DNA of 6,850 nucleotides from Rhodospirillales bacterium (GCA_024644185.1 JAHELM010000134.1:1-6850), one strand, 5' to 3'. Positions 1 to 5,810 are shown, counted from the stretch's first letter. Numbers and translations are program-made. Notes: generated by a model not told the origin, from the sequence alone.

Positions 1-301
1 CCAGCGGATCGGCGAACCAGCGCACACCCATGGCGATCAACAGAATGAAGATGCCGCCCGCGACCGAGGACAGGTAATAGTCCAGGTTACCCTCGCGATG
101 CGTACCCCACATGTGCCACAGGCCGACGAGAATGCCGATCACACCGAAGGTGTAGCTCAGCATCACGATCTCGCCGGTCATCTTGGCGTTCCCCAGATAG
201 TCGTACAGTCCCGACAGCGCGCCTGAGGACGTCAATCCGCCGAGCGCGGCGAAGACGACGCCCATGATCAGAAGCGCGGGATGCTTCTTGGTATAGACCA
301 T
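1..301 (-). CDS. Small multi-pass membrane protein of unknown function (partial, C-terminus beyond left edge)
   Basis: I do not recognise this protein. About 100 codons are open from the start to the left edge with no stop, so the 3' end is missing. The translation begins MVYTKKHPALL and has three hydrophobic segments, at roughly residues 8-28, 44-64 and 77-94. Short polar loops separate them, including the stretch THREGNLDYY. No Cys, no CxxCH motif and no known catalytic motif is visible. Two tandem ATG codons are possible starts (304 and 301). A strong GGGAGGT Shine-Dalgarno at 307-313 lies 6 nt from the second ATG but only 3 nt from the first, so I prefer 301. The codon use and strong RBS support a real gene. 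It is separated from the lipid operon by about 400 bases and is probably transcribed on its own. Confidence 0.72.
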   Translation of the reverse strand, partial: MVYTKKHPALLIMGVVFAALGGLTSSGALSGLYDYLGNAKMTGEIVMLSYTFGVIGILVGLWHMWGTHREGNLDYYLSSVAGGIFILLIAMGVRWFADPL

Positions 302-404
302 CATGTACCTCCCTCTTTGAATATCGCTTCATTTGTCCGACCACGCCTATCGAGACTGTCGCAATGCGACAGGCGGCGCCCCGGCCGGAATGGGGCACCG
401 GAAA

Positions 405-422
405 CGAATTCGACAAAATTCG
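405..422. repeat. Inverted repeat, operator-like
   Basis: CGAATT (405-410) and AATTCG (417-422) form a perfect 6-bp inverted repeat around a 6-base spacer. It sits about 100 bases upstream of the small membrane protein start. The spacing of half-site centres (12 bp) would suit a dimeric repressor, but no known regulator is identified and chance is possible. Confidence 0.3.
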
Positions 423-584
423 AAGAAACAGACAGCAACCCGCGCCGAATCCGTGGCAAGGCAATTGCCCGGCGCGATTGGCCTTCACGACCATGCATAT
501 CCGCTGGGACGCGCATTGTCCCCCCCTTTTGACAACAGCGGCATGGCCGTTACGTGCGGCCGTAGCGTAATTATGTTCTTTATG

Positions 585-614
585 ATGTTAGAATAAGATT
601 GAATTTTTGGACAA
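585..614 (-). promoter_or_regulatory. Candidate sigma-70-type promoter for the small membrane protein
   Basis: On the minus strand, TTGTCC (614-609) and TAACAT (590-585) are separated by 18 nt inside the AT-rich block. Each hexamer matches four of six positions of the consensus. It would give a leader of about 280 nt before the start at 301. This is a weak pattern match only. Confidence 0.22.
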
Positions 615-622
615 TAATTTCG

Positions 623-641
623 TGCGCGGGAATACCGCGCA
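623..641. other. Perfect hairpin beside an A8 tract
   Basis: TGCGCGG (623-629) pairs with CCGCGCA (635-641) around a five-base loop, and an A run spans 641-648. In the minus-strand transcript leaving the lipid operon, the U8 comes before this hairpin rather than after it. It therefore does not fit a canonical intrinsic terminator in either direction. It could block 3' exonucleases or be a protein site. Confidence 0.4.
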
Positions 642-674
642 AAAAAAATGACGGTAGAACAAGGCTCTGAGGGA

Positions 675-698
675 GTCGGCCCGGCCCCGGCGGCCGAC
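675..698 (-). terminator. Possible terminator hairpin after the lipid operon
   Basis: A 7-bp GC stem is formed by GTCGGCC and GGCCGAC around a 10-nt GC-rich loop, starting about 9 nt after the YnjF-like stop codon. The next U-run in the transcript (U8, complement of 641-648) is over 25 nt further on, which is too far for a classical intrinsic terminator. It may act as a 3' end stabiliser or with Rho. Low confidence. Confidence 0.3.
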
Positions 699-706
699 CG
701 GACTGG

Positions 707-1336
707 TTACTCCGGCGGCGGACCGCCATTATCGGCGAGGGTATACCAGGCAACAACAGTTCGCGCGCCGATCGTCATCCAGCACAGCACGCCAAAGGCG
801 ACCGCGATCCAGACGAACCAGTCCGGTATCAGGCAGGCGAGAACATAGATGCCCAGCGTCTCGCTGGCCTCGACCAGCCCGCCGAGGACATAGACGGATT
901 TCTTGCCGTGGCTTTCGGTGCGGTAGTGCCGCTTCTCGGCAAGGGCCGCATAGGCCAGCAAGCTGGCCTCGGTTCCCATGAAGGAAAACAGCAGGAAGGC
1001 CGCCGCCAGGGCATTGCGGTCGGGGTCGGCCAGGGCGAAGCCAAGCACGACAGCGCCGAAGAAGATGAAATCCCCGACCACATCGAAATAACCGCCAAAA
1101 TCGGTGACGCCGTTGCGGCGCGCCACCGCCCCGTCAAGGCCATCGAGCACCCGGTTGGCGAGAATCAGCCCAAGCGCCCAGAAATACAAATGACTGGCCA
1201 GCGCTATGAGAACCAGCGGGACCAGTAACAGAGCCATGAGTGTCAGCGCATTCGCCGAAATCCCGGTACGCGCGATCTGCCGGCCGATGAAGTCCAGTGG
1301 CGGGTCGAGCAGTTTGCGGGTCACGACATCGAGCAT
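707..1336 (-). CDS. YnjF-like CDP-alcohol phosphatidyltransferase family membrane protein
   Basis: This is an integral membrane enzyme of the CDP-alcohol phosphatidyltransferase superfamily, which moves a phosphatidyl group from a CDP-linked donor to an alcohol acceptor with a divalent metal. The 209-aa protein carries the signature D65-x2-D68-G69-x2-A72-R73 ... G81-x3-D85-x3-D89, so all four metal-binding aspartates are present. The R73-G81 gap is 7 residues rather than the classical 8; from memory the uncharacterised E. coli YnjF group shares this, along with conserved stretches resembling KKSVYVLGGLVEASET (145-160) and FGVLCWMT (181-188). Several further hydrophobic segments follow (about 29-62, 90-132, 161-199). 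It starts at an ATG with a purine-rich AGGG stretch just upstream, only 10 nt after the pssA stop, so it is probably cotranscribed with psd-pssA. The acceptor alcohol cannot be deduced: glycerol phosphate, inositol phosphate or another head group are all possible. Family assignment is firm; substrate is unknown. Confidence 0.9.
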   Translation of the reverse strand: MLDVVTRKLLDPPLDFIGRQIARTGISANALTLMALLLVPLVLIALASHLYFWALGLILANRVLDGLDGAVARRNGVTDFGGYFDVVGDFIFFGAVVLGFALADPDRNALAAAFLLFSFMGTEASLLAYAALAEKRHYRTESHGKKSVYVLGGLVEASETLGIYVLACLIPDWFVWIAVAFGVLCWMTIGARTVVAWYTLADNGGPPPE

Positions 1337-1346
1337 GCCCCTGCCC

Positions 1347-2219
1347 TCACTCTACCGGGCGCAACCGTGCCGGCTCGTCCGCCGGTTCCGAAACGGCAGG
1401 CTTCCGATCCACCGCTTCCGCGCCTTCATCGCGCTCGCCATGCATGCGCTCGGCCTCGGCCTTCAGACGCGCATAGCTGCGCATGGAAAAACCAAAGCTG
1501 ATGACATAGCCCAGCAGGATAAAGGTCAGGGTCTTCCATGGCGCGGCCGTCAGCCCAACGATCAACAGAAGCGCCACCAGCAGCAGCGGCACGATCATGC
1601 CGACCGGAATTTTTGCCTTCTTGAAGGAATAGGTCGGGACGCGGCTTACCATCAACAGCGCGACGATCACCGCCCACACCGCCACGCCTGCCGGATGAGC
1701 CAGGAAATCGAAGGCGGAGGCAAAGCTGGCCACCATCGGCAACAGCGCCAACGCCGCCCCAGCCGGCGCCGGAACGCCGGTAAAGTAGTTGTAGGCATAG
1801 GGCGGCAGCTTGCCCATATTGGTGTTGAACCGCGCCAGCCGAAGGCCACAGGACACCGCCAGGAACAGTGTGACGGCCCAGCCGATACCGCCCAGGTCCT
1901 GCAGGCTCCAGAAATACAGGATCAGCGCCGGAGACACGCCGAAGGCGACAAAATCGGAAAGCGAGTCCAGCTCGGCCCCGAATTCGCTGGCCGATTTGAG
2001 CAACCGGGCCATACGTCCGTCCAGCCCATCCAGCACGCCGGCGACGAAGATCGCCAGCACCGCGTATTCCCACTTGCCGTTCAGCGCGAAGCGAACCCCG
2101 GTCAGACCGGCGCAGGTGGCGCCGATGGTGATCATGTTGGGGATCAGCTTGGAAATGCTCAATCCCGGAAACCGGGGTACACGGCGAACGCCGCGTATCT
2201 TCGCCTTGCGCTTCAGCAT
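1347..2219 (-). CDS. pssA: CDP-diacylglycerol-serine O-phosphatidyltransferase (phosphatidylserine synthase)
   Basis: The enzyme makes phosphatidylserine from CDP-diacylglycerol and L-serine at the inner membrane, the committed step of phosphatidylethanolamine synthesis. The 290-aa product has the exact CDP-alcohol transferase signature: D64-x2-D67-G68-x2-A71-R72-x8-G81-x3-D85-x3-D89. The region after it (SPALILYFW, SCGLRLARFN, and GVPAPAGAAL in the later part) is typical of the integral-membrane bacterial PssA type rather than the E. coli phospholipase-D-like type. Multiple hydrophobic helices follow, then a charged C-terminal tail of about 40 residues rich in Glu, Arg and Pro. I chose the ATG at 2219 because an AGGAGAA Shine-Dalgarno lies 8 nt upstream (2228-2234), and because a longer in-frame extension to 2306 is Arg-rich and runs through psd. 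The start overlaps the psd stop by one base (TGATG), which suggests translational coupling. The YnjF-like gene follows 10 nt downstream. Confidence 0.95.
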   Translation of the reverse strand: MLKRKAKIRGVRRVPRFPGLSISKLIPNMITIGATCAGLTGVRFALNGKWEYAVLAIFVAGVLDGLDGRMARLLKSASEFGAELDSLSDFVAFGVSPALILYFWSLQDLGGIGWAVTLFLAVSCGLRLARFNTNMGKLPPYAYNYFTGVPAPAGAALALLPMVASFASAFDFLAHPAGVAVWAVIVALLMVSRVPTYSFKKAKIPVGMIVPLLLVALLLIVGLTAAPWKTLTFILLGYVISFGFSMRSYARLKAEAERMHGERDEGAEAVDRKPAVSEPADEPARLRPVE

Positions 2220-2926
2220 CAGCGTTGTTCTCCTGTCCGGGCCAGTTCCGGCGCGGTCAGATCGGCGAGAACCGTCTCGCCCGCGACCGCCAACTGACCG
2301 ACGCAAACCAGTGGCGCCACGCCTTCGGGAAGGTAAACGTCGACGCGGCTGCCGAAGCGGATCATGCCGAACCGCTCACCGCCACGCACCGTTTGCCCCT
2401 CGACGAGGCCGCAGAGGATGCGCCGCGCCACCAGACCGGCGATCTGCACGAAGGCGATCTCGCGCCCATCGGCCACCCGCATCCGTACCGACTGCCGCTC
2501 GTTGAACTCGCTGGCCTTGTCGAGCGAGGCATTGAGGAACTTGCCCGGCCGGTACGCCAGACCGACGATCGATCCGTCCGCCGGGACCCGGTTTACATGA
2601 ACATTGAACACATTCATGAAGACGCTGATGCGCGTGCGCTTGTCGTCGCCCATGCCGAGTTCCGGCGGCGGCGCAACCGCTTCGATCATCTGCACCAGCC
2701 CATCCGCCGGACTGACCACAAGCCCGGCACGCGTTGGCGTAACCCGCTCGGGATTGCGGAAGAAATACGTGCACCAGGCGGTCAGCACGCCGCCGATAAA
2801 GAAGAATGGCGGCCATATCCAGCCGAGAATCAGCGTGACCCCGGCAAAAATCGGAATGAACCGCCAGCCCTCCGGATGGATCGGCACGATGATCGAGCGC
2901 ACGGAGTCCAGAATGTCCGATGCCAT
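2219..2926 (-). CDS. psd: Phosphatidylserine decarboxylase proenzyme (short alphaproteobacterial type)
   Basis: It decarboxylates phosphatidylserine to phosphatidylethanolamine with a self-generated pyruvoyl group. The 235-aa product has the short PSD-A layout: an N-terminal amphipathic and membrane segment (about 20-55), YFFRNPER (54-61), SPADG with likely catalytic Asp75, FMNVFNVHVNR with likely catalytic His110, and FGSRVD. Cleavage at Gly192-Ser193 should give a beta chain of about 192 residues and an alpha chain of about 43 carrying the pyruvoyl group. The start is a choice: I take the ATG at 2926, whose product (MASDILDSVR) matches the usual N-terminus of the family. A GTG at 2947 would add seven residues and has no clear Shine-Dalgarno, whereas GAGGA lies about 14 nt before the ATG, which is rather far. 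Its stop overlaps the pssA start, and it is the first gene of the lipid operon. Confidence 0.95.
   Translation of the reverse strand: MASDILDSVRSIIVPIHPEGWRFIPIFAGVTLILGWIWPPFFFIGGVLTAWCTYFFRNPERVTPTRAGLVVSPADGLVQMIEAVAPPPELGMGDDKRTRISVFMNVFNVHVNRVPADGSIVGLAYRPGKFLNASLDKASEFNERQSVRMRVADGREIAFVQIAGLVARRILCGLVEGQTVRGGERFGMIRFGSRVDVYLPEGVAPLVCVGQLAVAGETVLADLTAPELARTGEQR
2228..2234 (-). promoter_or_regulatory. Shine-Dalgarno that fixes the pssA start
   Basis: AGGAGAA on the minus strand, 8 nt before the ATG at 2219 and inside the last codons of psd. It supports the 290-aa form of PssA over the longer open frame. Confidence 0.7.
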
Positions 2927-2970
2927 GATGTCTGTTCGATTCCTCACGAAATTTCAGGCCGGAGAGACCT

Positions 2971-2988
2971 TGCCGCCCCCCGGCGGCA
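2971..2988. other. GC hairpin between the LysM gene and psd
   Basis: TGCCGCC (2971-2977) and GGCGGCA (2982-2988) form a perfect 7-bp stem with a 4-base C (or G) loop. It lies about 70 bases after the LysM stop and 45 bases before the psd start. No U-run follows on the minus strand (AAGGTCTC comes next), so a standard intrinsic terminator is not supported. It could stabilise the upstream mRNA end or form a psd leader structure. Confidence 0.35.
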
Positions 2989-3058
2989 CATGCCCAATAC
3001 CTAAGCATGCCCGCCACCGAGGGCAAGCCGCTTTCGCACGACCGCCCAACTCCCGGCT

Positions 3059-4108
3059 CTAGTTGGCGCCTGGCACTTCCAGAATCTGACCGGGATAAAT
3101 CAGATCGGGATCGCGGATCCGGTCGCGGTTGGCCTCGAAAATCACCGTGTAGCGCGTGCCCTCGCCCAAGGTCCGGCGGGCGATCCGCCACAGACTGTTA
3201 CCGGGCTGCACGACGACCATGGTGTTCCCGGCGGCAATGATCTGCGGGTCCGCCCGCGAGAAGGGGAATTCCAGACGCGCGATGACCTTGTCGGCGACCG
3301 TTTCATCGACGCGAACGGTGTAGAGGCCAGGATTGATATGCCTGCTGACGATAAGCTTCCAGGCCCCCGCCGCATCCGCGACCGCCGCGCCCAGAGCTTC
3401 ATTGTCCAGATATACACGGATTTCACTGTCCGGGTTGGCGCCGCCGCTGAGCGCCAGATTTCCGGCCTCGTCGTAATCTAGGACATCGACGGTGAGGCGC
3501 ATGGTGGGCTCGCCGGGTGCCGGCTTGACCTTGATCTCCACGTCGGCGGGCGGTTGCTGCAATACCTTGCTGGCATCGAAGCCCTGACTGGGCACCTCGA
3601 CGGCCAATGGCGAGGCCGGCTCGGTCGCGGGCCGCCCCGCGATATCCTTGCCCTGCTCCGGCACAACGACGACGACCGATTTTTCCGACCAAATCTCGCG
3701 GCCATCGGCAAGCTGCGAGGACAGACGCAATTCATGGGTGCCCGGGCTCAACGGCCCCCCCGGTACCAGGACCCACTCGCCACGCGAATCCGCGGCGACC
3801 ATGCCCAGCGACCCATCGCCGTCATGCACCGTCACCTGGGCGCCCGGCGCGGCGCGGCCGGCAATGACAGCGTCGCCGGTGGACGCCACGCGAACAACAT
3901 CGAATTCCGGCAGGATGTCTGCCGGTTGCCGCGCCGTGGAGGGGGCCACGGGCTGTTGCGGCGCCGGTTCGACCGGCGCCGGGGTCGGCACAACCGAGAT
4001 CGGCGCCGGAGGAGCTGGCGCATCTTCGACCGCGAGCCAGTAACTCAGTCCGAGCGCGATCAGAATCAGCAGAAGTCCAACCGCGCCGATAACCAGGAAT
4101 CTCTTCAC
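3059..4108 (-). CDS. Membrane-anchored LysM protein with two Ig-like domains
   Basis: This is a cell-envelope protein predicted to bind peptidoglycan. The 349-aa product has an N-terminal signal anchor (about 4-26), a Pro/Ala-rich linker (28-62), and two bacterial Ig-like modules. The first is at about 66-150 (VIAGRAAPGAQVTV, then GEWVL and LSPGTHELRL). The second is at about 200-286 (LALSGGANPDSEIRVY, then GAWKL and INPGLYTVRV). A C-terminal LysM domain lies at about 297-345 (VQPGNSLWRIARRTLGEG, ending IYPGQILEVP). The usual GDSL of LysM is GNSL here. The open frame continues upstream to 4330, but that extension is Arg/Ser-rich and lies in the cytochrome coding sequence, so I place the start at GTG 4108, directly before the KRFLVIG anchor. 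A G-rich stretch (GGGCGGGG) 9 nt upstream is a modest RBS. It is same-strand between the cytochrome and lipid genes. The role is inferred from domains only. Confidence 0.88.
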   Translation of the reverse strand: MKRFLVIGAVGLLLILIALGLSYWLAVEDAPAPPAPISVVPTPAPVEPAPQQPVAPSTARQPADILPEFDVVRVASTGDAVIAGRAAPGAQVTVHDGDGSLGMVAADSRGEWVLVPGGPLSPGTHELRLSSQLADGREIWSEKSVVVVVPEQGKDIAGRPATEPASPLAVEVPSQGFDASKVLQQPPADVEIKVKPAPGEPTMRLTVDVLDYDEAGNLALSGGANPDSEIRVYLDNEALGAAVADAAGAWKLIVSRHINPGLYTVRVDETVADKVIARLEFPFSRADPQIIAAGNTMVVVQPGNSLWRIARRTLGEGTRYTVIFEANRDRIRDPDLIYPGQILEVPGAN

Positions 4109-4196
4109 TGTGCAAAGCCCCGCCCGCCCTGATTTGCCAATGTCCAGCCTAATACGCGCGGCGTTACTAAGCAATCGCAACGGCCGGGGGGATGGC

Positions 4197-5117
4197 TCAC
4201 CGGGGTTGTCGCACGATCTTCCTCTCGACCGGCGGCAGCGTGGACAGATAGAGCGCGATCGCCTGGCGATCGTCGGGCGTGAGGCGGCTGGTCGTGTTCT
4301 CGACGACTTCCGCCATGGCCCCGCCGGCAAAATCGCCTGCAGGGTCCATGCCCATTTGCAGATAGGTGACGATGTCCTCGCGCGACCAGTCGCCGATGCC
4401 GCTACCCGGTTGCGGCGTGATATTGGGCACCGGCCCGCCGTCCGGCCCGGCCGGGTTGCCGCCCAGCATCAGGCCATTGTCGACCGCGCCCAGCACGCCC
4501 CGTGGCGTGTGGCACTCGCCGCAATGACCCAGAACGCGCACCAGATACGCGCCACGGCGCCAGGACTCGGCTTCGCCGGCGGCATTTTCGGGCGTCGGAC
4601 CCGCGTCGAATTCACCGGGCGCGAAATAGAGCGCGCGCCAAATACCGGTCAGGGTTCGCAGGTTGAAGGGAAATGCGAGTAGGTGTTCGCGGCTCGGCTC
4701 GGCCACGGGTTCGACGATGCGCAGATAGGCCCAGAGGTCGGCAATGTCGGCATCCGTCATGCCAGCGAAGGATGTGTATGGAAAGGCTGGATAATACGAC
4801 TGCCCGTTCGGGGCAACGCCCTGCCGCAGGGCACGGGTAAGATCCTCTTCGGTCCAGGTGCCGATCCCAAACTCCCGGTCCGGCGTTATGTTCGGCGCAT
4901 GGAACGTGCCGAAGGGGGTCTTCAGCGCCCGCCCGCCGGCCAGGGGACTTCCCTTGTTCTTGACGTCCGTGTGGCAGCCGAGACAACCGGCCGCCTGAAA
5001 GACATACGCGCCGCGGCGGGTTGCCTCGGTAACGAGCAGCGTGGTACTCGCCGCCGGCCCGGAGGGGAAGCCGGCAACCAGCAGCAGCACGACCAACGCC
5101 GCGGCGCGCAAGGTCAT
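4197..5117 (-). CDS. Secreted diheme cytochrome c
   Basis: This is a periplasmic or membrane-associated electron carrier with two covalently bound haems. The 306-aa product has a signal peptide (about 1-23, ending SGPAAS). It has two cytochrome c domains, with CLGCH at 45-49 and CGECH at 199-203. Likely sixth ligands are Met120 (in PYTSFAGMTDADI) and Met268 (in FAGGAMAEV). The motifs PNITPD, GIGTWTEEDL and SYYPAFPYTSF, and the second-domain echoes PNITP and IGDWSREDI, resemble cytochrome subunits of alcohol and gluconate dehydrogenases. Those usually have three haems, so this is a shorter diheme relative. No dehydrogenase gene lies beside it. It starts 14 nt after the c556 stop, with AAGG as a weak Shine-Dalgarno, and is almost certainly cotranscribed with it. 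The electron donor and acceptor are not visible in the window. Confidence 0.92.
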   Translation of the reverse strand: MTLRAAALVVLLLVAGFPSGPAASTTLLVTEATRRGAYVFQAAGCLGCHTDVKNKGSPLAGGRALKTPFGTFHAPNITPDREFGIGTWTEEDLTRALRQGVAPNGQSYYPAFPYTSFAGMTDADIADLWAYLRIVEPVAEPSREHLLAFPFNLRTLTGIWRALYFAPGEFDAGPTPENAAGEAESWRRGAYLVRVLGHCGECHTPRGVLGAVDNGLMLGGNPAGPDGGPVPNITPQPGSGIGDWSREDIVTYLQMGMDPAGDFAGGAMAEVVENTTSRLTPDDRQAIALYLSTLPPVERKIVRQPR

Positions 5118-5131
5118 CGAGGATCAGGCCT

Positions 5132-5623
5132 TCAATTGTCGAGCTTCTGGCGGAACGGCGTGTGGCAGCCGCCGCAGCCTTCCTTGCCGACCGGCGCCAG
5201 CGCGGCACCGATCGCCGGCGCATCGCCGCCGGCGGCGGCCTGTTGCAGTTTGCCCGCAAGGTCGCCGAGATTGGCGGCCGCAGCCTCGAACTTCGTGAAA
5301 TCGACCCAGATTTCCGGCTTCGCGCCGGTCTTCGGGTCGGTCACCATGTCCATGCCGGTCCCGGCGGGGAACAGCGAGGGGATAAGCTTGGCGGTCGCGG
5401 CGATCTGGCCAGCCCGCGCAGCGACATCGCCCGCGGAACCCTGGCCGGTCTTCACGAACTCGGTAATCGCCTTCATGTTGGCGCCAAGCTGCTTCATCGT
5501 CTCCTGCCGCTTCTTGACAATGTCCGCGGCGCTGTCGCCAAGCGCCGGGCCGGCAAGGACGCCCAGAACCGCGATCATGGCGACGACCGGCGCGGCAACC
5601 GCACTTGCAAACCGAATCTTCAT
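5132..5623 (-). CDS. Cytochrome c556 / cytochrome c'-type protein
   Basis: This is a small periplasmic four-helix-bundle cytochrome with a C-terminal haem. The 163-aa product begins MKIRFASAVAAP, and a signal peptide is likely cleaved after ALG29. The mature part opens with SAADIVKKRQETMKQLG, helix 1 of the family, where Met43 could be the sixth haem ligand of a low-spin c556. It then has GQIAATAKLIPSLFP (72-86), GAKPEIW (100-106), and the haem site CGGCH at 150-154 close to the C-terminus. This layout is diagnostic of cytochrome c'/c556. An in-frame ATG at 5632 would add three residues; I prefer 5623 because GGGATGG lies about 6 nt upstream. It is first in a two-gene unit with the diheme cytochrome, and the divergent LOG gene shares its upstream region. 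Five-coordinate c' (NO-binding) versus six-coordinate c556 cannot be settled by eye. Confidence 0.92.
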   Translation of the reverse strand: MKIRFASAVAAPVVAMIAVLGVLAGPALGDSAADIVKKRQETMKQLGANMKAITEFVKTGQGSAGDVAARAGQIAATAKLIPSLFPAGTGMDMVTDPKTGAKPEIWVDFTKFEAAAANLGDLAGKLQQAAAGGDAPAIGAALAPVGKEGCGGCHTPFRQKLDN

Positions 5624-5677
5624 AATATCCATCCCATTATGTTCCCTGTCCGGGTCAGGGCGAAATGCCCGTCCCGA

Positions 5678-5727
5678 TTCACTTTTACACGAATAGCGCG
5701 CCGGCATTCCCGGCGCGGTTCACTTTT
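5678..5727. repeat. Two direct TTCACTTTT repeats
   Basis: The 9-mer TTCACTTTT occurs at 5678-5686 and 5719-5727, with starts 41 bp apart, close to four helical turns. The copies flank the 8-bp hairpin at 5697-5717. Same-face spacing upstream of the cytochrome genes suggests a regulator pair, but this is only pattern evidence. Confidence 0.4.
5697..5717. other. Perfect 8-bp hairpin in the divergent promoter region
   Basis: CGCGCCGG (5697-5704) pairs with CCGGCGCG (5710-5717) around the loop CATTC. On the plus strand it is followed by a T-rich stretch (GTTCACTTTTTCTTG), so it looks terminator-like. No plus-strand gene precedes it, however. It might be an operator or a cap on transcription entering the LOG gene. 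Confidence 0.4.
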
Positions 5728-5729
5728 TC

Positions 5730-5743
5730 TTGATTGCGATCGT
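5730..5743. promoter_or_regulatory. Partial FNR/Anr-type site
   Basis: TTGAT-N4-ATCGT matches eight of the ten specified bases of TTGAT-N4-ATCAA; the first half is perfect and the second matches three of five. It lies about 107 bases before the c556 start and 75 before the LOG start. Oxygen-responsive control of a cytochrome pair is plausible, but the degenerate second half keeps confidence low. Confidence 0.22.
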
Positions 5744-5805
5744 TCTCGCCCCGAGGCGCGGACAAATTCGCAGGACACGACAATCGCCGCTTGCCTCGGC
5801 GGGAT

Positions 5806-5810
5806 GGAGG
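5806..5810 (+). promoter_or_regulatory. Shine-Dalgarno that fixes the LOG start
   Basis: GGAGG lies 7 nt before the ATG at 5818. It favours this start over an in-frame ATG at 5734, which would add an Arg-rich, non-conserved 28-residue extension, and over the nearby ATG at 5827. Confidence 0.75.

Larger units (their letters stand above)
305..706. other. Long intergenic region, no credible gene
   Basis: This 400-base stretch lies between the stop of the YnjF-like gene and the start of the small membrane protein, both on the minus strand. Short open frames here lack Shine-Dalgarno sites, overlap one another and have Arg/Pro-rich shadow composition. The part at about 565-620 is clearly AT-rich against the GC-rich surroundings, and an A8 tract lies at 641-648. 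It also holds a hairpin at 623-641, an inverted repeat CGAATT-N6-AATTCG at 405-422, and several GGACAA/TTGTCC words. It most likely contains the promoter and leader of the membrane protein gene. An sRNA cannot be excluded, but nothing proves one. Confidence 0.6.

Noticed and set aside
87..494. Minus-strand open frame of 135 codons overlapping the membrane protein start
   Set aside because: It overlaps the well-supported gene in another frame, has no RBS, and its Arg/Asp-rich C-terminal half is a typical out-of-frame translation.
623..648. Intrinsic terminator for a plus-strand transcript
   Set aside because: The hairpin is followed by A, not T, on the plus strand, and no plus-strand gene precedes it; on the minus strand the U-run precedes the stem.
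1206..2297. Long plus-strand open frame of 363 codons opposite pssA
   Set aside because: It is His/Gln/Arg-rich with no domain, no RBS, and lies antisense to a clear pssA; it is a high-GC shadow frame.
2220..2306. 29-residue N-terminal extension of PssA
   Set aside because: It is Arg/Gly-rich and inside psd; the ATG at 2219 has a proper Shine-Dalgarno at 8 nt.
2971..2988. Intrinsic terminator of the LysM gene
   Set aside because: The stem is perfect but no U-tract follows in the minus-strand transcript.
4109..4330. N-terminal extension of the LysM protein to an ATG at 4330
   Set aside because: The extra 74 residues are Arg/Ser/Pro-rich and overlap the cytochrome 3' end in another frame; a GTG directly before a signal anchor is the better start.
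4683..5696. Plus-strand open frame of 337 codons opposite the cytochromes
   Set aside because: It runs antisense through two genes with CxxCH motifs and has low-complexity Ala/Arg/Gly composition and no recognisable domain.
5624..5707. N-terminal extension of the c556 protein to 5707
   Set aside because: It would place 25 or more polar residues before a normal signal peptide and run through the 5697-5717 hairpin region.
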